NCBI GenBank assembly: GCA_023375675.1
Contig: JALQBC010000061.1
Coordinates: forward strand, 1-64,000
DNA: 64,000 nucleotides
Source: Cytospora piceicola
Taxonomy: Eukaryota > Ascomycota > Sordariomycetes > Diaporthales > Cytosporaceae
Reading direction: 5' to 3'
Below, one piece after another: positions 24,185 to 36,951 of this stretch; the first letter of the stretch is position 1; each line of letters opens with the position of its first letter. The notes under the pieces are model-generated. The model did no database searches. It was not told where the DNA came from and worked only from the letters and a program-made list of their open reading frames with translations. The translations under genes and the position numbers were made by a program.

Positions 24185-25518
24185 TCATGTCCCACCCTCT
24201 GCCGGCTTCGAGCCAGGTGCGGTTGGTGGTTTTGTTTTTATTTTGGTTGGAACCAACAGCGTCTGTCTGGTTTTATATTTGGAGTTGAAAATGGTTGGGC
24301 TGGTTCAGGTTGGTGGAAGCGATAACTGTGAAAGTTGATACCCCTGCATTATTTTAATTCTGTGAGCATCGCTATCACGCAATAGAGCGACTGTTCAATA
24401 AGGTGTTCTGATCGATACCTACTTTAAGTATCCAGCGCTCACGCATGTGACCTCGGATGCGGAAGTAGTGCTCGCTCTCTTTTTAGCATGGCAGCAGCAT
24501 GGTTTACCTCCCAACACTCTGGGCCTCTGCAAAGCCGAGCGGATGACGACGGGGGAGTGTGCCGTGTGCCTCGAGTTACACAGGCCTGACAGGTATGCGT
24601 TGTAGGCCATACCCCAGTACATACCTACCGGTCAGCCGGTATGCCCAGCAGGCCAGGTGCTTCTGGCCGCCTGCGCCCTTCCTGGCCCCACGCATCGTAC
24701 TGACGTCAGGCGAGTAGTGGCCGTGTCTGGGCCGACGGAGCGCCCATTTCGAGCGGGAGTTCACCTCACGACCTTGGTTTGAATCGATGCCTGACCTGAA
24801 ATTACCTAAATGTATCCCCTCCAAAGATTGCCCAAGCTAACATTAACATTGGCTCCTGGCAACCGAAATCAAACTCTCAGGATCTGATAACGAAATCACT
24901 GCTGCTCAAGAACAACAAAGCCACCCTCAACCAATCAATCAACTGGGGACAAGAAAACATATCTAGACCCTTCGTGATACCCTGTGAGACATATTTCTGC
25001 GACAACACTACCTCCTTCAAACATAACTCTCCGCGTACGCTTCGCCTTGCCCTTCGCTCTCTACTGTATGTATGTACACGCACGATCTTGAAGCCCCACT
25101 TACCCACATCTACCGCATGCCGATCTCGCGCAAAGACCCTGCCCAGGTGAAGAGCCTCGTCAGGGGGGCACACCGAGACACTGTAGCCAAGTGGTACAGA
25201 CATATGTCGAATGTTGACAGCCCGAATCATCGGTCATACTACCTAGGTAGTTTCTGAAACCGTCGACACATCATCCTGTCCAGTGCCTTGATCACCGCAA
25301 TAATCCCATCGTCCGCTGTACTACTACTACTGTGCCTAGGTAGACGACATACTGTCACCTCCCCCCCCCTGATCCCTACCTTACCACACTACTTGCGTCC
25401 CCACCTAAGCACTTGTCACAAACACCAAATAATCTGTCGAGAAGGACGGCCTACTAACATTCTACTTGCCTTCGCTTAGACTTTCGCATCTTCCGACCAA
25501 CCTAGAGGTATCTGCATC
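24185..25518. other. Intergenic region upstream of the OSBP gene
   Basis: About 1.3 kb with the GT31 terminator and the KES1-like promoter. It contains CCTAGGTA motifs near 25241 and 25335 and a short C run at about 25362. I see no gene or RNA. Confidence 0.55.
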
Positions 25519-26766
25519 ATGTCCGAAACCACCCAGCAAAACCCGCAAGCCACGGGCGGCGGCTGGACCTCCTTCCTCAAGTCCATCGCCTCGTTCAACG
25601 GCGACCTGTCCACCCTCACCGCGCCCCCCTTCATCCTGTCCGGGACGAGTCTTACCGAGTTCAGCTCCTACTGGTGTGAACACCCCGCCATCTTCTCCGC
25701 ACCGGCCAAGGAGGCCGACCCCCAGAAGCGTGCCCTCTTGGTGCTCAAGTGGTTCGTGACCACCCTGAAGCAGCAGTACGCCAGCCGAAGCGAGCAGTAT
25801 GGAAACGAGAAGAAGCCCCTGAACCCCTTCCTCGGGGAGCTGTTCCTGGGCAGGTGGGAGGACGAGGCCGGCACGACGGAGCTCATCAGCGAGCAGGTTA
25901 GCCACCACCCGCCCGCCACCGCCTACAGCATCACCAACCTGCCCACCGGCGTCCACCTCGAGGGCTACAATGCCCAGAAAGCCAGCTTCAGCAAGACCAT
26001 CAACATCAAGCAGATCGGCCACGCCATCCTCACCGTTCCCACCCCCTCGGGCGAGAAGGAGACCTTCCTCATCTCCCTGCCCAGCCTACACGTCGAGGGC
26101 CTGATATTCGGGAGCCCCTTCATCGAGCTCGACGGCGCAAGCTACATCACCTCGTCCTCTGGGTACACTGCCAAGGTTGACTACAGCGGCAAGGGCTGGC
26201 TGTCGGGCAAGAAGAACTCGTTCACGGCGGCCCTGTACCCCACAGGCAGGGAGAAGGACGTCCTGTACTCCATCAACGGCCAGTGGACCAAGACCTTTGA
26301 GATCCACGCGTCCAACGCCAAGCACGCCTCGTCCTCGACCCTCGTCGACACGTACGACGCCGCCGCCTCGAGGCCGTCGGCGCTGATCGTGGCCCCCATC
26401 GAGCAGCAGCACCCGCTCGAGTCCCGGCGGGCCTGGCAGCGGGTCGCGGCGGGCATCCTCAAGGGCGACATGGACAGCGTCGGCAAGGAGAAGACCAAGA
26501 TCGAGACGGCGCAGCGCGAGATGCGCGCCCGGGAGAAGGCCGAGGGCAGGCTCTGGCAGAGGCGGTACTTCTCGGTCCGGGCCGACGCGGACCCCGTGCT
26601 CGTCGGGCTGGGCAAGCACGTCGGCGTGCCGGACCACGGGGACGCGGAGAAGACGGGCGGCGTCTGGCGCTTCGACGGCGCCAAGGCCGAGCAGGTGAGG
26701 GGCGAGCCCGCGGACGAGGAGACCAGGGCGAAGCTGGCGAGGGAGCTGCTGGGCCAGGAGGCATGA
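25519..26766 (+). CDS. KES1: Oxysterol-binding protein, Osh4/Kes1 type
   Basis: Soluble lipid-exchange protein that carries sterol and PI4P between ER and Golgi membranes. It is a single exon of 415 residues, close to the usual Osh4 length of about 430. The N-terminal lid (GGWTSFLKSIASFNGDLSTL) is almost the textbook Osh4 lid. The family fingerprint EQVSHHPP is at 125-132. NPFLGELF and the C-terminal LESRRAW are further ORD signatures. There is no PH domain, ankyrin repeat or FFAT motif, as expected for this short class. Start choice is fixed by the conserved lid. Codon use is strongly C/G-ending, suggesting good expression. The name KES1 rests on the lid and length. Confidence 0.95.
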   Translation: MSETTQQNPQATGGGWTSFLKSIASFNGDLSTLTAPPFILSGTSLTEFSSYWCEHPAIFSAPAKEADPQKRALLVLKWFVTTLKQQYASRSEQYGNEKKPLNPFLGELFLGRWEDEAGTTELISEQVSHHPPATAYSITNLPTGVHLEGYNAQKASFSKTINIKQIGHAILTVPTPSGEKETFLISLPSLHVEGLIFGSPFIELDGASYITSSSGYTAKVDYSGKGWLSGKKNSFTAALYPTGREKDVLYSINGQWTKTFEIHASNAKHASSSTLVDTYDAAASRPSALIVAPIEQQHPLESRRAWQRVAAGILKGDMDSVGKEKTKIETAQREMRAREKAEGRLWQRRYFSVRADADPVLVGLGKHVGVPDHGDAEKTGGVWRFDGAKAEQVRGEPADEETRAKLARELLGQEA

Positions 26767-27588
26767 TTCTAGAGGGGCTGGGGCTGGGGCTGGGGCTGGG
26801 GGGGGGGGGGTTCTTGTTCTTTCTTTCTCTTCCTTTTTGTCGAAACTCGCATATGTATAACTACCACGGGTTACATGAGGTAGCAATACGACAGTCGCTT
26901 AGCGGAGTAATACGGAGGATTCTTTCGAACCACATTTAGGGACATCACATCCCGGAGAGGACCAACGTAGATGGCACAATGAGGGCAGTTTGTGAGTGAC
27001 ATCTTGAAGGGGCGGGCGCCTAGGCATTTCACTAGAGGCATAACTAGATCTACATACACAAACGGACGATCGTATGCCATGGAGCCTGTCTGTACTGCGA
27101 AATAGCAATATAGGCATACCGCACACAATCACCCTCGAACGCATGGTCCAAGTAGGTAACTAAGTAGGTAGTTCAGAATAAAGGGACTCCTTGATGCTGT
27201 AGCGGGCTGGCCCGTGCTTTGGGACAATAAGTCATGCGCAACTATTGGGACGTCGAAGCAACCGAGGAAAAGGGGAGGGGCAAAAAACCCCCAAAAAAAC
27301 ACATTGGACAAGGTCAATTGGAAGCAATAATTTAGAGAGGTATCGAGTATTTCATTTTGTTTAGGTCGTCGTAACTTCCAAGGTCTCACTACCGGCCTCT
27401 CCTGTCCAGTTTTTTCCTAGATACAGGGGCCGGATGATTGAAAACCATTCCAACATGGCTCCGGCGTAATCATAACCACCCGGAACCAACGCTCATTTCC
27501 TTTCTCATCCAAAACCTAGTATGAGTTCTCATAAAAAGCTATCATAAAAAAGACATTAAAAAAAAGCAGCACCACAGCAAGAGACGAT
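26767..27588. other. Intergenic region between KES1-like and FBA1 (convergent 3' ends)
   Basis: Contains a GGGGCT tandem repeat ending in a G run at about 26774-26811 directly after the KES1 stop, then ordinary AT/GC-mixed sequence. No gene is visible. Confidence 0.6.
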
Positions 27589-28821
27589 TTACACCTGGCC
27601 GGCGGTGTTGAAGTCCTTCAGGGCCTCGGCGACACGCTCGCTCATGGTCTTCTCGCCCTCGCGGACCCAGACACGGGGGTCGAAGAACTTCTTGTTGGGC
27701 TTGTCAGAGCCGTCGGGGTTGCCGATGGTGGTCATGAGGTAGTCCTTCTTGTTCAGGACGTAGTCGCGGATGCCCTTCAGGTAGGCGAACTGCATGTCGG
27801 TGTCCAGGTTGACCTTTACGACTCCGAGCTTGATGGCCTGGAGGTACTCGTCCTTGCTGGAGCCGGAGCCGCCGTGGAAGACGAAGTAGACGGGCTTGTC
27901 CTCCTTCTTGGAGAGCTGCTCCTTGACGTAGGCCTGGTGCTTGCCCAGGAGCTCGGGGTGCAGCTTGACGTTGCCGGGCTTGTAGACACCTGTGTGACGT
28001 AATTAGTGGGTCTGCTCGGCACTTTGCGGGAGGGTGTCGTTGTAAACTTACCGTGAACGTTGCCGAAGCCAGCGGCGATGGAGAAGTAAGGGCTGATGGC
28101 CTCGAGGGACTTGTAGATGGCCAGGATGTCCTCGGGCTGGGTGTAGAGGGAGTTGTTGTCAACATCCTCGTTGTTGACACCATCCTCCTCACCACCGGTG
28201 ATACCAATCTCCATCTCGAGCCACTGCTTCATGGGGGCAGCGCGCTTGAGGTAGGCGGCGGTTGTGCTGATGTTGTAGTCGACGGGCTCCTCAGACAGGT
28301 CGATCATGTGGGAGGACCAGAGGGGCTCTCCGTGCAGCTTGAAGTAAGCCTCGTCGGCCGCGAGCATGCCGTCCAACCATGGCAGCAGCTTCTTGGCGCA
28401 GTGGTCTGTGTGCAGGACGACGGGGACGCCGTAGATGGGAGCGATGGATCGGATGTAGTGGGCGGCAGCAATGGAGCCGGCGATGGAGGAGGCCTGGTCC
28501 TTGTTGTCGACGCCCTTGCCGGCGAAGTAAGCGGCACCACCCTGGGATGTTTGCCTGTAGAACGGGAAAGACACCAGTCAGATCGAGTCTCTAGTTTTTT
28601 GTTTTGTGTGTAAAGTTTGGAATAGTAAGGATAAGGACTTACAGGATGATGGGGGACTTTGCGTCGCGGGCAGCCTCGAGACAGGCAACGACGGTGGAGG
28701 AGGAGGTGACGTTCACGGCGGGGATGGCGAACTCGTGCTCACGAGCGTACTTGAAGAGAGCGAGGACATCGTCACCGACGATGACACCGGACTTGCGGGA
28801 CAGAACGTCTTGGGCACCCAT
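27589..28821 (-). CDS. FBA1: Fructose-bisphosphate aldolase, class II
   Basis: Zinc-dependent glycolytic and gluconeogenic aldolase cleaving fructose 1,6-bisphosphate to DHAP and glyceraldehyde 3-phosphate in the cytosol. Three exons, 28821-28643, 28554-28052 and 27989-27589, give 360 residues, the standard length. Both introns begin GTAAGT and interrupt codons that are restored exactly. Zinc ligands and catalytic elements are visible: LHTDHC (His108, Asp110, His111), GFGNVHG and FHGGSGS, plus the class II N-terminal stretch AIPAVNVTSSST. Codon use is very biased, fitting a highly expressed gene. The gap upstream to 30420 should hold its promoter. Confidence 0.97.
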
Positions 28822-30420
28822 ATTTGCGGTTATTTTGAAGAGTAAATTGGTGTTGTTGGAAGGGGGTATTTGTTGTTTGTAGGTAGTTTGTTGTTGTTTG
28901 ATGTGAAAGTGGTAGTGTTGAGGTCACCGGCAAAGCTGAAAGGTGTAGGTAAGAGCGGGTTATAAAGAAGACACTGGACGAGGTGAAGCTGGTGGCGTGT
29001 TAGTGGGGCAGAGGGGTCCTGGGTCGCAAAAATTGTGATGCGATGAGGTGTTTATGAAGTGAGCGATAAATTCTCCTTGTACTGTACTGCGTGCCGAAGA
29101 AGCTGAGCTGTCTTGGTGCTGCTATGACACACGCAGCCCAACAGAGTGGTGCTATTACACTGTACGGTAGGGGTCAGTCCCGGGTGCTGCCAGGTCAATC
29201 CACTTTTAATAACAGCCCTGAAGTCATTCGTTGCAAGCGTCCTGGACTACCGCAATACTGTATGTCAACGCCGTCTTGTTCATTGCAAAGGGGCGGTATG
29301 CAGTAGAAGCATCGATGTGCTGGATGTGCTGGATGTGCTGGTTGTGCCTGGGGGATCTACCAAAGCGCGGTGTCATGGCGGGGTGTTTGATATCTCGTCA
29401 AATAAACAACTACGTAGACATTCATGGATGCCAGTGGTAAAGTGGCATATACCGACTGTACTCTACTGTACCCAAGTGTCAAGTGTGTATATCCCCTTGA
29501 AGACCCTTCAGAAGTATACCTAGATACTTACTGAAAAAATCATATACATAGATCAATTGTGCTGACCACCTAGGTAGCCAGGTAAGGTAGCCAGGTAGCT
29601 TAATATTAACCGTTGGATCGTTGTTGAAGTACGACATACGTGGAGAGTGAGGCGTTCCAATTGAGCTAAAGGTGAACGATGGCCCACTGGTCAAACCACC
29701 GGGAAGATGAGGGGTTCCCTTTTCTGAGTGACGTTGAGCCCATCGTCATAGGTGCCCCTGGTGCCCCTTGGCCCCTCGACATTTTACCGAGCTACCCCGC
29801 CATAACCCGGTAGCACGGAGTCAGTCTCCAACGGAACCCAACGGAATCGAGACCGATGACGATCCTAGCCCGCTTTAGCATCTCAGCCTGTTCAGGTACT
29901 TAGGTACTTCTGCCTTTTTAATCCAAGTGATATCACTTCTTCCTCGCGAATCATAGCACACCCGTATCTATTATATACATATTAGTGTTCACAAAGGCTT
30001 TTATTCAACGGCTACCAGGTAAACCACCAGACAGGCACATCATAACTGGTGGGTGGTCTCAGGAGGAGTCAGAACACCAATAGAAAGGCAATACCTAGCC
30101 TCCCTGCAGCCCTGGTTTTTGGCAGCCTTGGTTACGCTCACAACTTGGCAACCTTATCGTGTGCCTTGGCAATTTCGGTGCTTCACTGGAGTATCCCGTG
30201 TTCCTGGTCGGACTGTTGCCGAAAAAATCATCGCGAGGACCTGCTGTTTGCGCGCCACCCTGCCAACGCCTGAGGCGTCTCTTTCGAGTTGATCTTTCAG
30301 GGGTCTGGTCCTTCACTTGTCAGGCCACTTCTCTCATGACCAACGACACACACGAGAAAGTAAGCCCATCCGCCAACCATCCGACATGGCGAGTTTCTCG
30401 AGGGCTGGTGGTCTATGGCA
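28822..30420. other. Intergenic region upstream of FBA1
   Basis: About 1.6 kb. It includes a GATGTGCTG tandem repeat (three copies, about 29313-29341) and two GTAGCCAGGTA-type repeats next to a CCTAGGTA motif (29566-29602). Frames in this region overlap each other and match nothing I recognise. Confidence 0.5.
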
Positions 30421-32571
30421 CTACGAGCAATCATGATCCGATAGTCTTCGCTTCCTCTTTGCAACTTCGATGATCCGTTCCGCCGCCTCCTGCATGGCCT
30501 CTGGCAGTGGCTCTCCTCGCTCCGAGGCCTCAAACGCAGCGATCGAAAGCGTCAGCCCGAAATACATCCTTAATATGTGAAAGGACCGGCCGACGCCCGC
30601 CTCGAGGATGCTATGCGACGCTCGCAAGGCTGTCAAGGTGGTCTCCCTCGCTTGGACCCGGGGCACTTGTTGCAGGTGCTGGGCTTCCATGATGTCTGCT
30701 GGCTCGGCGACCTCGGGGAACTCATTCTCGCGCAAGCCGATGATTATATGCAGCATGGCCACAGAAAAGTCTGCCTGGTAGCGGTCTGCAAACCAGATCA
30801 TTGTCGGCTGGCGCTCGCGCTTCTCTTGCAGTGTCTGATGGGCATATAATACTTTGAGGGGGAGACAGAGAGTCAGTATCTGCCAATGGAGGGGGAAACG
30901 GGAGTCACGACACATGACCCGAGATGACGGCCTTTGTCGCTCCCGGATCAAACATGATTCGGGCTCAATCAATCAACGAAAGATGAAATTATTTGATATC
31001 ATGACACGAAGACAAAACAGAAACAACAAAAACTTACATGCGAGCGAGCATTCGAGGGTCGACACGTGGGAGAGTTCGTATACAGGGGAATAACGCGCGT
31101 CGCGAACACAAGCATGGTGTAGTGCAAGCAGGATCCGCCGGATGAAGACTTCGAACATGGTCTGCTGCAGAACGAGGGCTTTTTCCATGTCCGGAAGAAC
31201 GCCTAAGAGATGTGTGAATATGGCATTCGTCTCTCGCAGGATGTCCCGCAGCCTTCTGTCGCATTCTTCAACTGTCTGTGAGTCCAAGTTTGGTTTCGTC
31301 GAGTTCACTATCGATAGGACCTTTGATACTATAGGATAGCTTTCTGCCAGCCGGATCTGGAAGGTCGAGTCGGTCCAATTGCTCCGTGGCTGTGACAGCG
31401 CCATGAGAGTTAAGTTTGTCTGGACTTGTGATGGCGATATGGAAAGCTGTGCATCGTTGATGTTGAGCGGAACGGCAGTATCAGAGTCACCTGGCCTGAC
31501 GGATGGCGGCAACCCAGACTCGATTGCGGCATCCAGGTCGAGGAACATGACCGTGGCCCAAACTCGTCTCCGCATCTCACCTGTGTAAGCGGAGAGCTCG
31601 GGATAGGATGATGGATCACGGTGTAGAACCATGGTCATGGCAAGACGGACTATAAATCCGACCAAGCCCCAGAGACCCCGGGAATGTGCAGGTGTGTCGA
31701 CATCGAGACCCTTTGCTATGGTCATCATGCACAGCGTTCGAATTGAACAGAGATCTGGGAGGTTCACGTAAGGAGACCGTCTGAGGAACGTCTCAGCCCA
31801 GTGGAGGTAGTTCCGGCTGATGCTGTCCTGTATTGACCCCTCTAGCATATCCTTCAGGCTTTGAGGAGCCGATTTGGCACTGAGGGCAAGCATCATGAGG
31901 AGTTGAGCAACCCAGTTCGCGGGTACATCCTGAGGGGCCGCGTAGAATTCTACAAGCTCTCTTTGGAACTGGGGAGCATGAAGGAGTCGGTGAGTCTTCT
32001 CATAGGTAGCCATGTAGTTGTCCACAAGATCCAAAACGATGGTCCGTGGTGGCAGGTGCTCAAGAATGGCACCCTGAACCAACGGCGATGTGTGGAGATG
32101 GTTGTCACCGAAGGGAAAGTTGTAGCTCGATGGGGTCGGATAGAGCTCCTTGAGCGCCGTGACTCTATCGTAGACCTCATGGAAACCCGCCTCTTGATTG
32201 AAGACATATCTCTTCACGTCCCCAAGTTCCTCCATGAGCGTTGCCCAGGTTGTCAAGCCCGTGTTCATATGGACTGCGGATGCAAAACCCTCCTTCGACG
32301 ACTGGGACGGGGGGGCCAACCCAGGCTCATCTTGGGGATTCGGGCCTGGGGCCTCCAACCCGTAGGTGCACTGATCAGCCCTCCCTGCTTTTATGCATCG
32401 ATCGCAGGGGCATTCGCGGTCGCATTTGACCTTTGACCGATGACACTGGACACAAGACAACGTCTTCCTGTTCCTCTTCCGAGGCCTCAGAGTATCGCCA
32501 TCTAGCTCGGTGTCTTTCAGTCGGAATTTGCCATAGGCTGGGGCAGGGTCAGGGCCAGTCGTCATTGTCAT
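30421..32571 (-). CDS. Zn2Cys6 fungal transcription factor
   Basis: Nuclear regulator with an N-terminal binuclear zinc cluster. Exons are 32571-31038 and 30851-30421, giving 654 residues. The 186-base intron starts GTAAGT and ends CAAAG, and is long for this window. The cluster is C40-X2-C43-X6-C50-X5-C56-X2-C59-X8-C68, with an extra Cys at 54. The middle of the protein carries the fungal-specific regulator homology region, including SIRTLCMMTIAKGLDVDTP, SRGLWGLVGFIVRLAMTMVL and RRRVWATVMFLDLDAAIESG. The start has two near ATGs (32571 and 32565). No target genes can be inferred: the neighbours are the housekeeping genes FBA1 and SDH1, not a metabolic cluster. Confidence 0.92.
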
Positions 32572-33608
32572 ATCTCAGAGTGAGGGCGGAAGGTGTCGAC
32601 TGAAGTCGGCCCTGCATGTCACCCTCGGCAACTGGATCTGGAACAGGAGGAGTGAGATACATGGTGGCTGGTGGAAGGCCGACTGAAGATAACAGGGTTA
32701 GGGTAGTAAGCTGCTTCCATCCCAAGCTCGCTCGCCGGAGACAGCACCTAGATGCCTAGGTACTTATATCAGTTCATCAATACCATACATACCAGGTACC
32801 AGGGTACTTCTACTGCATTAATGTCAAAGAATGACTCTGCATGCTTCCTTGACCAGATGCTATTTTTCGCAATAGATGTGAAGACGGTATGTGGACCACT
32901 GCCGGCTTTGTTGTTCTACAGTAGTAGCAAACGGTCTAGCAAGGACAGGGCGCCAAAACACCAGGGGTTTTAACAGCGTGCACATCTACCTAGCTACTTA
33001 CTTGATTGCTTGGGTAAGAAGCTACAACACTAAAGGCGCTGCTGAAGTTCTGGAAGGCCACTAGCTCCGGGGGTTCACTTTATATGCTATACATAGTAGT
33101 GGTCTAGAGAAGTGACTGGAAATGTCATTTTGGCTGAACATAGGAACATAGGCTGTAGTAACGCTCCGGAGGCCACACACATTGCATTGTGTAGCAGGTG
33201 CTTGTATTGATATAGAATTCGGTAACGTAACAGCAGCGTTGACCCCCTTTTACCATGCTGCTGTGCCATGAATCATCACTTCAAAGAACACTCGCTGATG
33301 CGGCTCAAAGTGAAAGCTTGGCAGCAGCTGCACGTGATCGTGCTGGGTCGATCCAGTCCACGCTTCCGAAAAGCAACCTGGCAAGTGGGTCCGCTTTCCT
33401 CTGTTTCGGCATCGCCTCGGCAGTAACTAAAGAATAAGCCTCTTCTCATTGGTCCCTTCCTTCTCTTCCAGCGAGCTTTCGTCGGCTTGCCACAACATCG
33501 TCAATTCTCCTTTGCGCCGTGTTCACGACTTGCAGGACGAGTTTCTGTCAATTGGAACGCATCTTAGGCCTCGTTCTGTTTCTCTGTATCGGTTAATTAT
33601 CTTCAATC
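32572..33608. other. Intergenic region between the Zn2Cys6 gene and SDH1
   Basis: Divergent promoter region of about 1 kb, with one CCTAGGTA motif near 32754. No gene is supported. Confidence 0.55.
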
Positions 33609-35909
33609 ATGGCCCCCGCAATGGCTATGAGGAGACTTGTCTCGCCGACTGTGAGCTTCCCCGTGATCAGTATTATCCGCGCGCTGGTGTCTCCAACAAT
33701 TGTCTCGTCTTGTCCTGGTTGCTAACAAGGGGTCTCACAGATCTCTCGCCTGGCGAGAAGTCAATCAAGGGCTTTCTCTTCCACACCGGCAGCAGGTATG
33801 TACACAACACTAACACCCGGAGCCCTGATGTGCCCTCTTGTTCAAGTACTGACGCTGCCGACTTACAGCCAAGATATTCACCAACGGACCTCTGCGGGCC
33901 AAGGAAGCTTCCTCTTTCGTCAGCACTCAGTACCCCGTTATTGTACGTTTCCTCGACCGTCCCTCTACCGCCTTCCAGCCTATATGCAACACCAACTAAC
34001 TTGCCTTTGCTCAAAGGACCACGAATATGACGCTGTCGTTGTCGGTGCCGGTGGTTCCGGTCTGCGAGCTGCTTTCGGTCTTGCGGAGGCAGGTTTCAAG
34101 ACTGCCTGTATATCGAAGCTTTTCCCTACAAGAAGTCACACTGTCGCTGCGCAGGGTGGTATCAACGCAGCCCTAGGAAACATGCACGAGGACGACTGGA
34201 GGTGGCACATGTACGATACCGTCAAGGGCTCTGACTGGCTGGGAGACCAGGATGCCATTCACTACATGACCCGTGAGGCACCCGCCTCTATCATTGAGCT
34301 CGAGAACTACGGTTGCCCCTTCTCGCGAACTGAGGACGGAAAGATGTAAGGATTTTGCCCTGTGCAAGTACCGGGGTGTAATAATGGCTGACTTGTCACA
34401 GTTACCAACGTGCTTTCGGTGGTCAATCGCAGAAATACGGCAAGGGTGGACAGGCGTACAGATGCTGCGCTGCTGCCGACCGAACCGGCCACGCTCTCCT
34501 CCACACTCTTTACGGCCAGTCCCTCCGACACAACACAAACTACTTCATCGAGTACTTCGTCATCGACCTGATCATGGAGGATGGTGAGTGCCGTGGTGTC
34601 CTGGCTTACAACCAGGAGGACGGTACCCTGCACCGTTTCTTGTCCAAGAACACTGTTCTGGCCACTGGTGGATACGGTCGAACATACTTCAGCTGCACAT
34701 CCGCACACACATGTACCGGTGACGGTATGGCCATGGTCGCCCGTGCTGGTCTGCCCAACCAGGATATGGAGTTCGTCCAGTTCCACCCTACCGGTATCTA
34801 CGGCGCTGGCTGCTTGATCACCGAGGGTGCCCGTGGTGAGGGTGGTTACCTGCTGAACTCTCAGGGTGAGCGTTTCATGGAGCGTTACGCCCCTACCGCT
34901 AAGGATCTTGCCTCCCGTGACGTCGTCTCTCGTTCCATGACCATGGAGATCCGCGAGGGACGTGGTGTCGGCCCTGAGAAGGACCACATCTACCTGCAGC
35001 TCAGCCACCTGCCCCCAGAGATCCTCCACGAGCGTCTGCCCGGTATCTCCGAGACGGCCAGCATCTTCTCCGGTGTTGACGTCACCAAGCAGCCCATCCC
35101 CGTCCTGCCCACCGTGCACTACAACATGGGTGGTATCCCCACCAAGTACACTGGTGAGGTGCTCACGGTTGACGAGAGCGGTAACGACAAGGTTGTCCCT
35201 GGTCTGTTCGCTTGTGGTGAGGCCGCTTGCGTGTCTGTCCACGGTGCCAACCGTCTGGGAGCCAACTCTCTTCTCGACCTGGTCGTCTTCGGCCGTGCTG
35301 TCTCTCACACGATCCGCGATAACTTCACTCCTGAAGCCAAGCACGCTCCTATCAGCGCTGATGCTGGCTCCAAGTCTATTGATATGCTTGACCAGATCCG
35401 AAAGTCTGATGGACCCAAGAGCACCGCTGAGGTCCGTCTGGCCATGCAGAAGACCATGCAGACTGACGTCAGCGTGTTCCGAACCCAGTCCAGCTTGGAC
35501 GACGGTGTCCGCAAGATCACTGAGGTCGATGGCATGTTCAAGGATGTTGGTATCAAGGACCGCAGCATGATCTGGAACTCCGACCTTGTCGAGACCATGG
35601 AGCTGAGGAACCTGCTGACTTGCGCGTAAGTGTTGATCCCCCGTGTTGAGACCCAAAGATGAAAACATATACTAAAACAAAACTCGCAGTACTCAAACCG
35701 CCACCTCTGCCGCCAACCGTAAGGAGTCTCGTGGTGCCCACGCCCGTGAGGACTTCCCCGAGCGTGACGACGTCAACTGGATGAAGCACACCCTGTCCTT
35801 CCAGAAGGAGCCCCACGGCAAGGTCGAGCTTGGTTACCGCAAGGTTATCGGCCACACTCTCGACGAGGCTGAGTGCAAGGCTGTACCACCATTCAAGCGT
35901 GTATACTAA
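33609..35909 (+). CDS. SDH1: Succinate dehydrogenase flavoprotein subunit (complex II)
   Basis: Mitochondrial inner-membrane enzyme oxidising succinate to fumarate with covalent FAD. Six exons are 33609-33650, 33741-33795, 33869-33942, 34017-34345, 34402-35625 and 35690-35909. All junctions keep one frame and give 647 residues. Exons 1-3 encode a mitochondrial presequence ([19 protein letters not shown]). The mature part starts near [20 protein letters not shown], the FAD-binding Rossmann motif. The FAD-linked His is in [10 protein letters not shown], and active-site residues lie in QFHPTGI and EGARGEGG. The C-terminus is the conserved [10 protein letters not shown]. The many small 5' introns are typical of nuclear genes for mitochondrial proteins in this lineage. 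Confidence 0.97.
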
Positions 35910-36951
35910 GCTGTTCAACAAACGCGATGTTTGGAAGCGGGGGACATAGACTTCGATTAGAGTTGCGCAATGGATAACTGACTAGGGCCACGAAGGAGGT
36001 AGCGACGGCACCGATGAGTCGATGATACTATAGGAGGGACCCGTGCCCCTGTCTGAGGGAAGGCCCTTCGTGGGATAGAGGGTACGGAAGCATGGAACGA
36101 CGAGGAAGATACAAACATTTTATGATGCCGACTCTGGGGCATATGTGTACATGGCATTTAGGTCAACGTGCGAGATTTTGATCTGACAGGAGCGTATGGA
36201 ATTTATATGAACCTGTGTATTCGCTCTCTGGTGTGCAACCGACGTGGCGTGACTGTCTCGCGGGTTCCTGCATGCGATTGTTTCATGGTCAGGCCATGCC
36301 CAGGTGGCATCTCCTGTAGTACGGTACGGTACACAGACCGAGTCTCCAAGGTGTTGTGCTACAGCTCGCATGGCCGGGATTGCCCTCGAAAAGAAGCATG
36401 CAAGTTACTATCAGTGCGACGCTGATTACTAAGTGCAACTTACCCTAGACCTTGAGTCTGGAATTCATTTCTTACAGCCGCAAATCAATTGCTACTACTG
36501 TGTAGATCATCCTTCCTTTTTGGGGTATTGAGCCCGCGTGTGATTGGTTGGTTTGTTCAGTGTGCTCAAGCTGGTTCGGATATGCTTGGAGGCGGGGGCT
36601 GAATCTGACTTGAGTATGGTGGATTGGAGCGTGAGCCGGGGACATATCATAATAATACATGTGTGAAGAGGAAATGGGCAAGGAGTAATTATTATCAACA
36701 GGGAAAGTGTTGCAGAAGAACAAGATGTGCTGTTTTAAACTCACGGGTCGACAGCTTCCAAAGCCACATCATGGTCCATCCAATGAAATGATGGGCCAGG
36801 GGATATCATGATTCTATTCTTTCGCCTCTGGATCAGAATCTAACCACGGGAGGTTTGCCTGGCTGTCACTGCCTACCTGGGTACCTAGATGAGTCTGTAA
36901 CCCAATCCTATGATATCTCAGTCCCCTCCACCCTCAGTACCGCACAAGATA
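35910..36951. other. Intergenic region between SDH1 and the hydratase gene (convergent)
   Basis: About 1 kb holding two terminators. No open frame with any recognisable content and no RNA gene were seen. A CCTAGAT-type motif lies near 36884. Confidence 0.55.

Noticed and set aside
32690..32710. TTAGGGT-like words here and near 47828 as telomeric repeats
   Set aside because: Each is an isolated single or double unit within ordinary intergenic sequence.
34307..35668. 453-codon minus-strand frame opposite SDH1
   Set aside because: It is antisense to the securely identified SDH1 exon, arising from codon bias; no motif.
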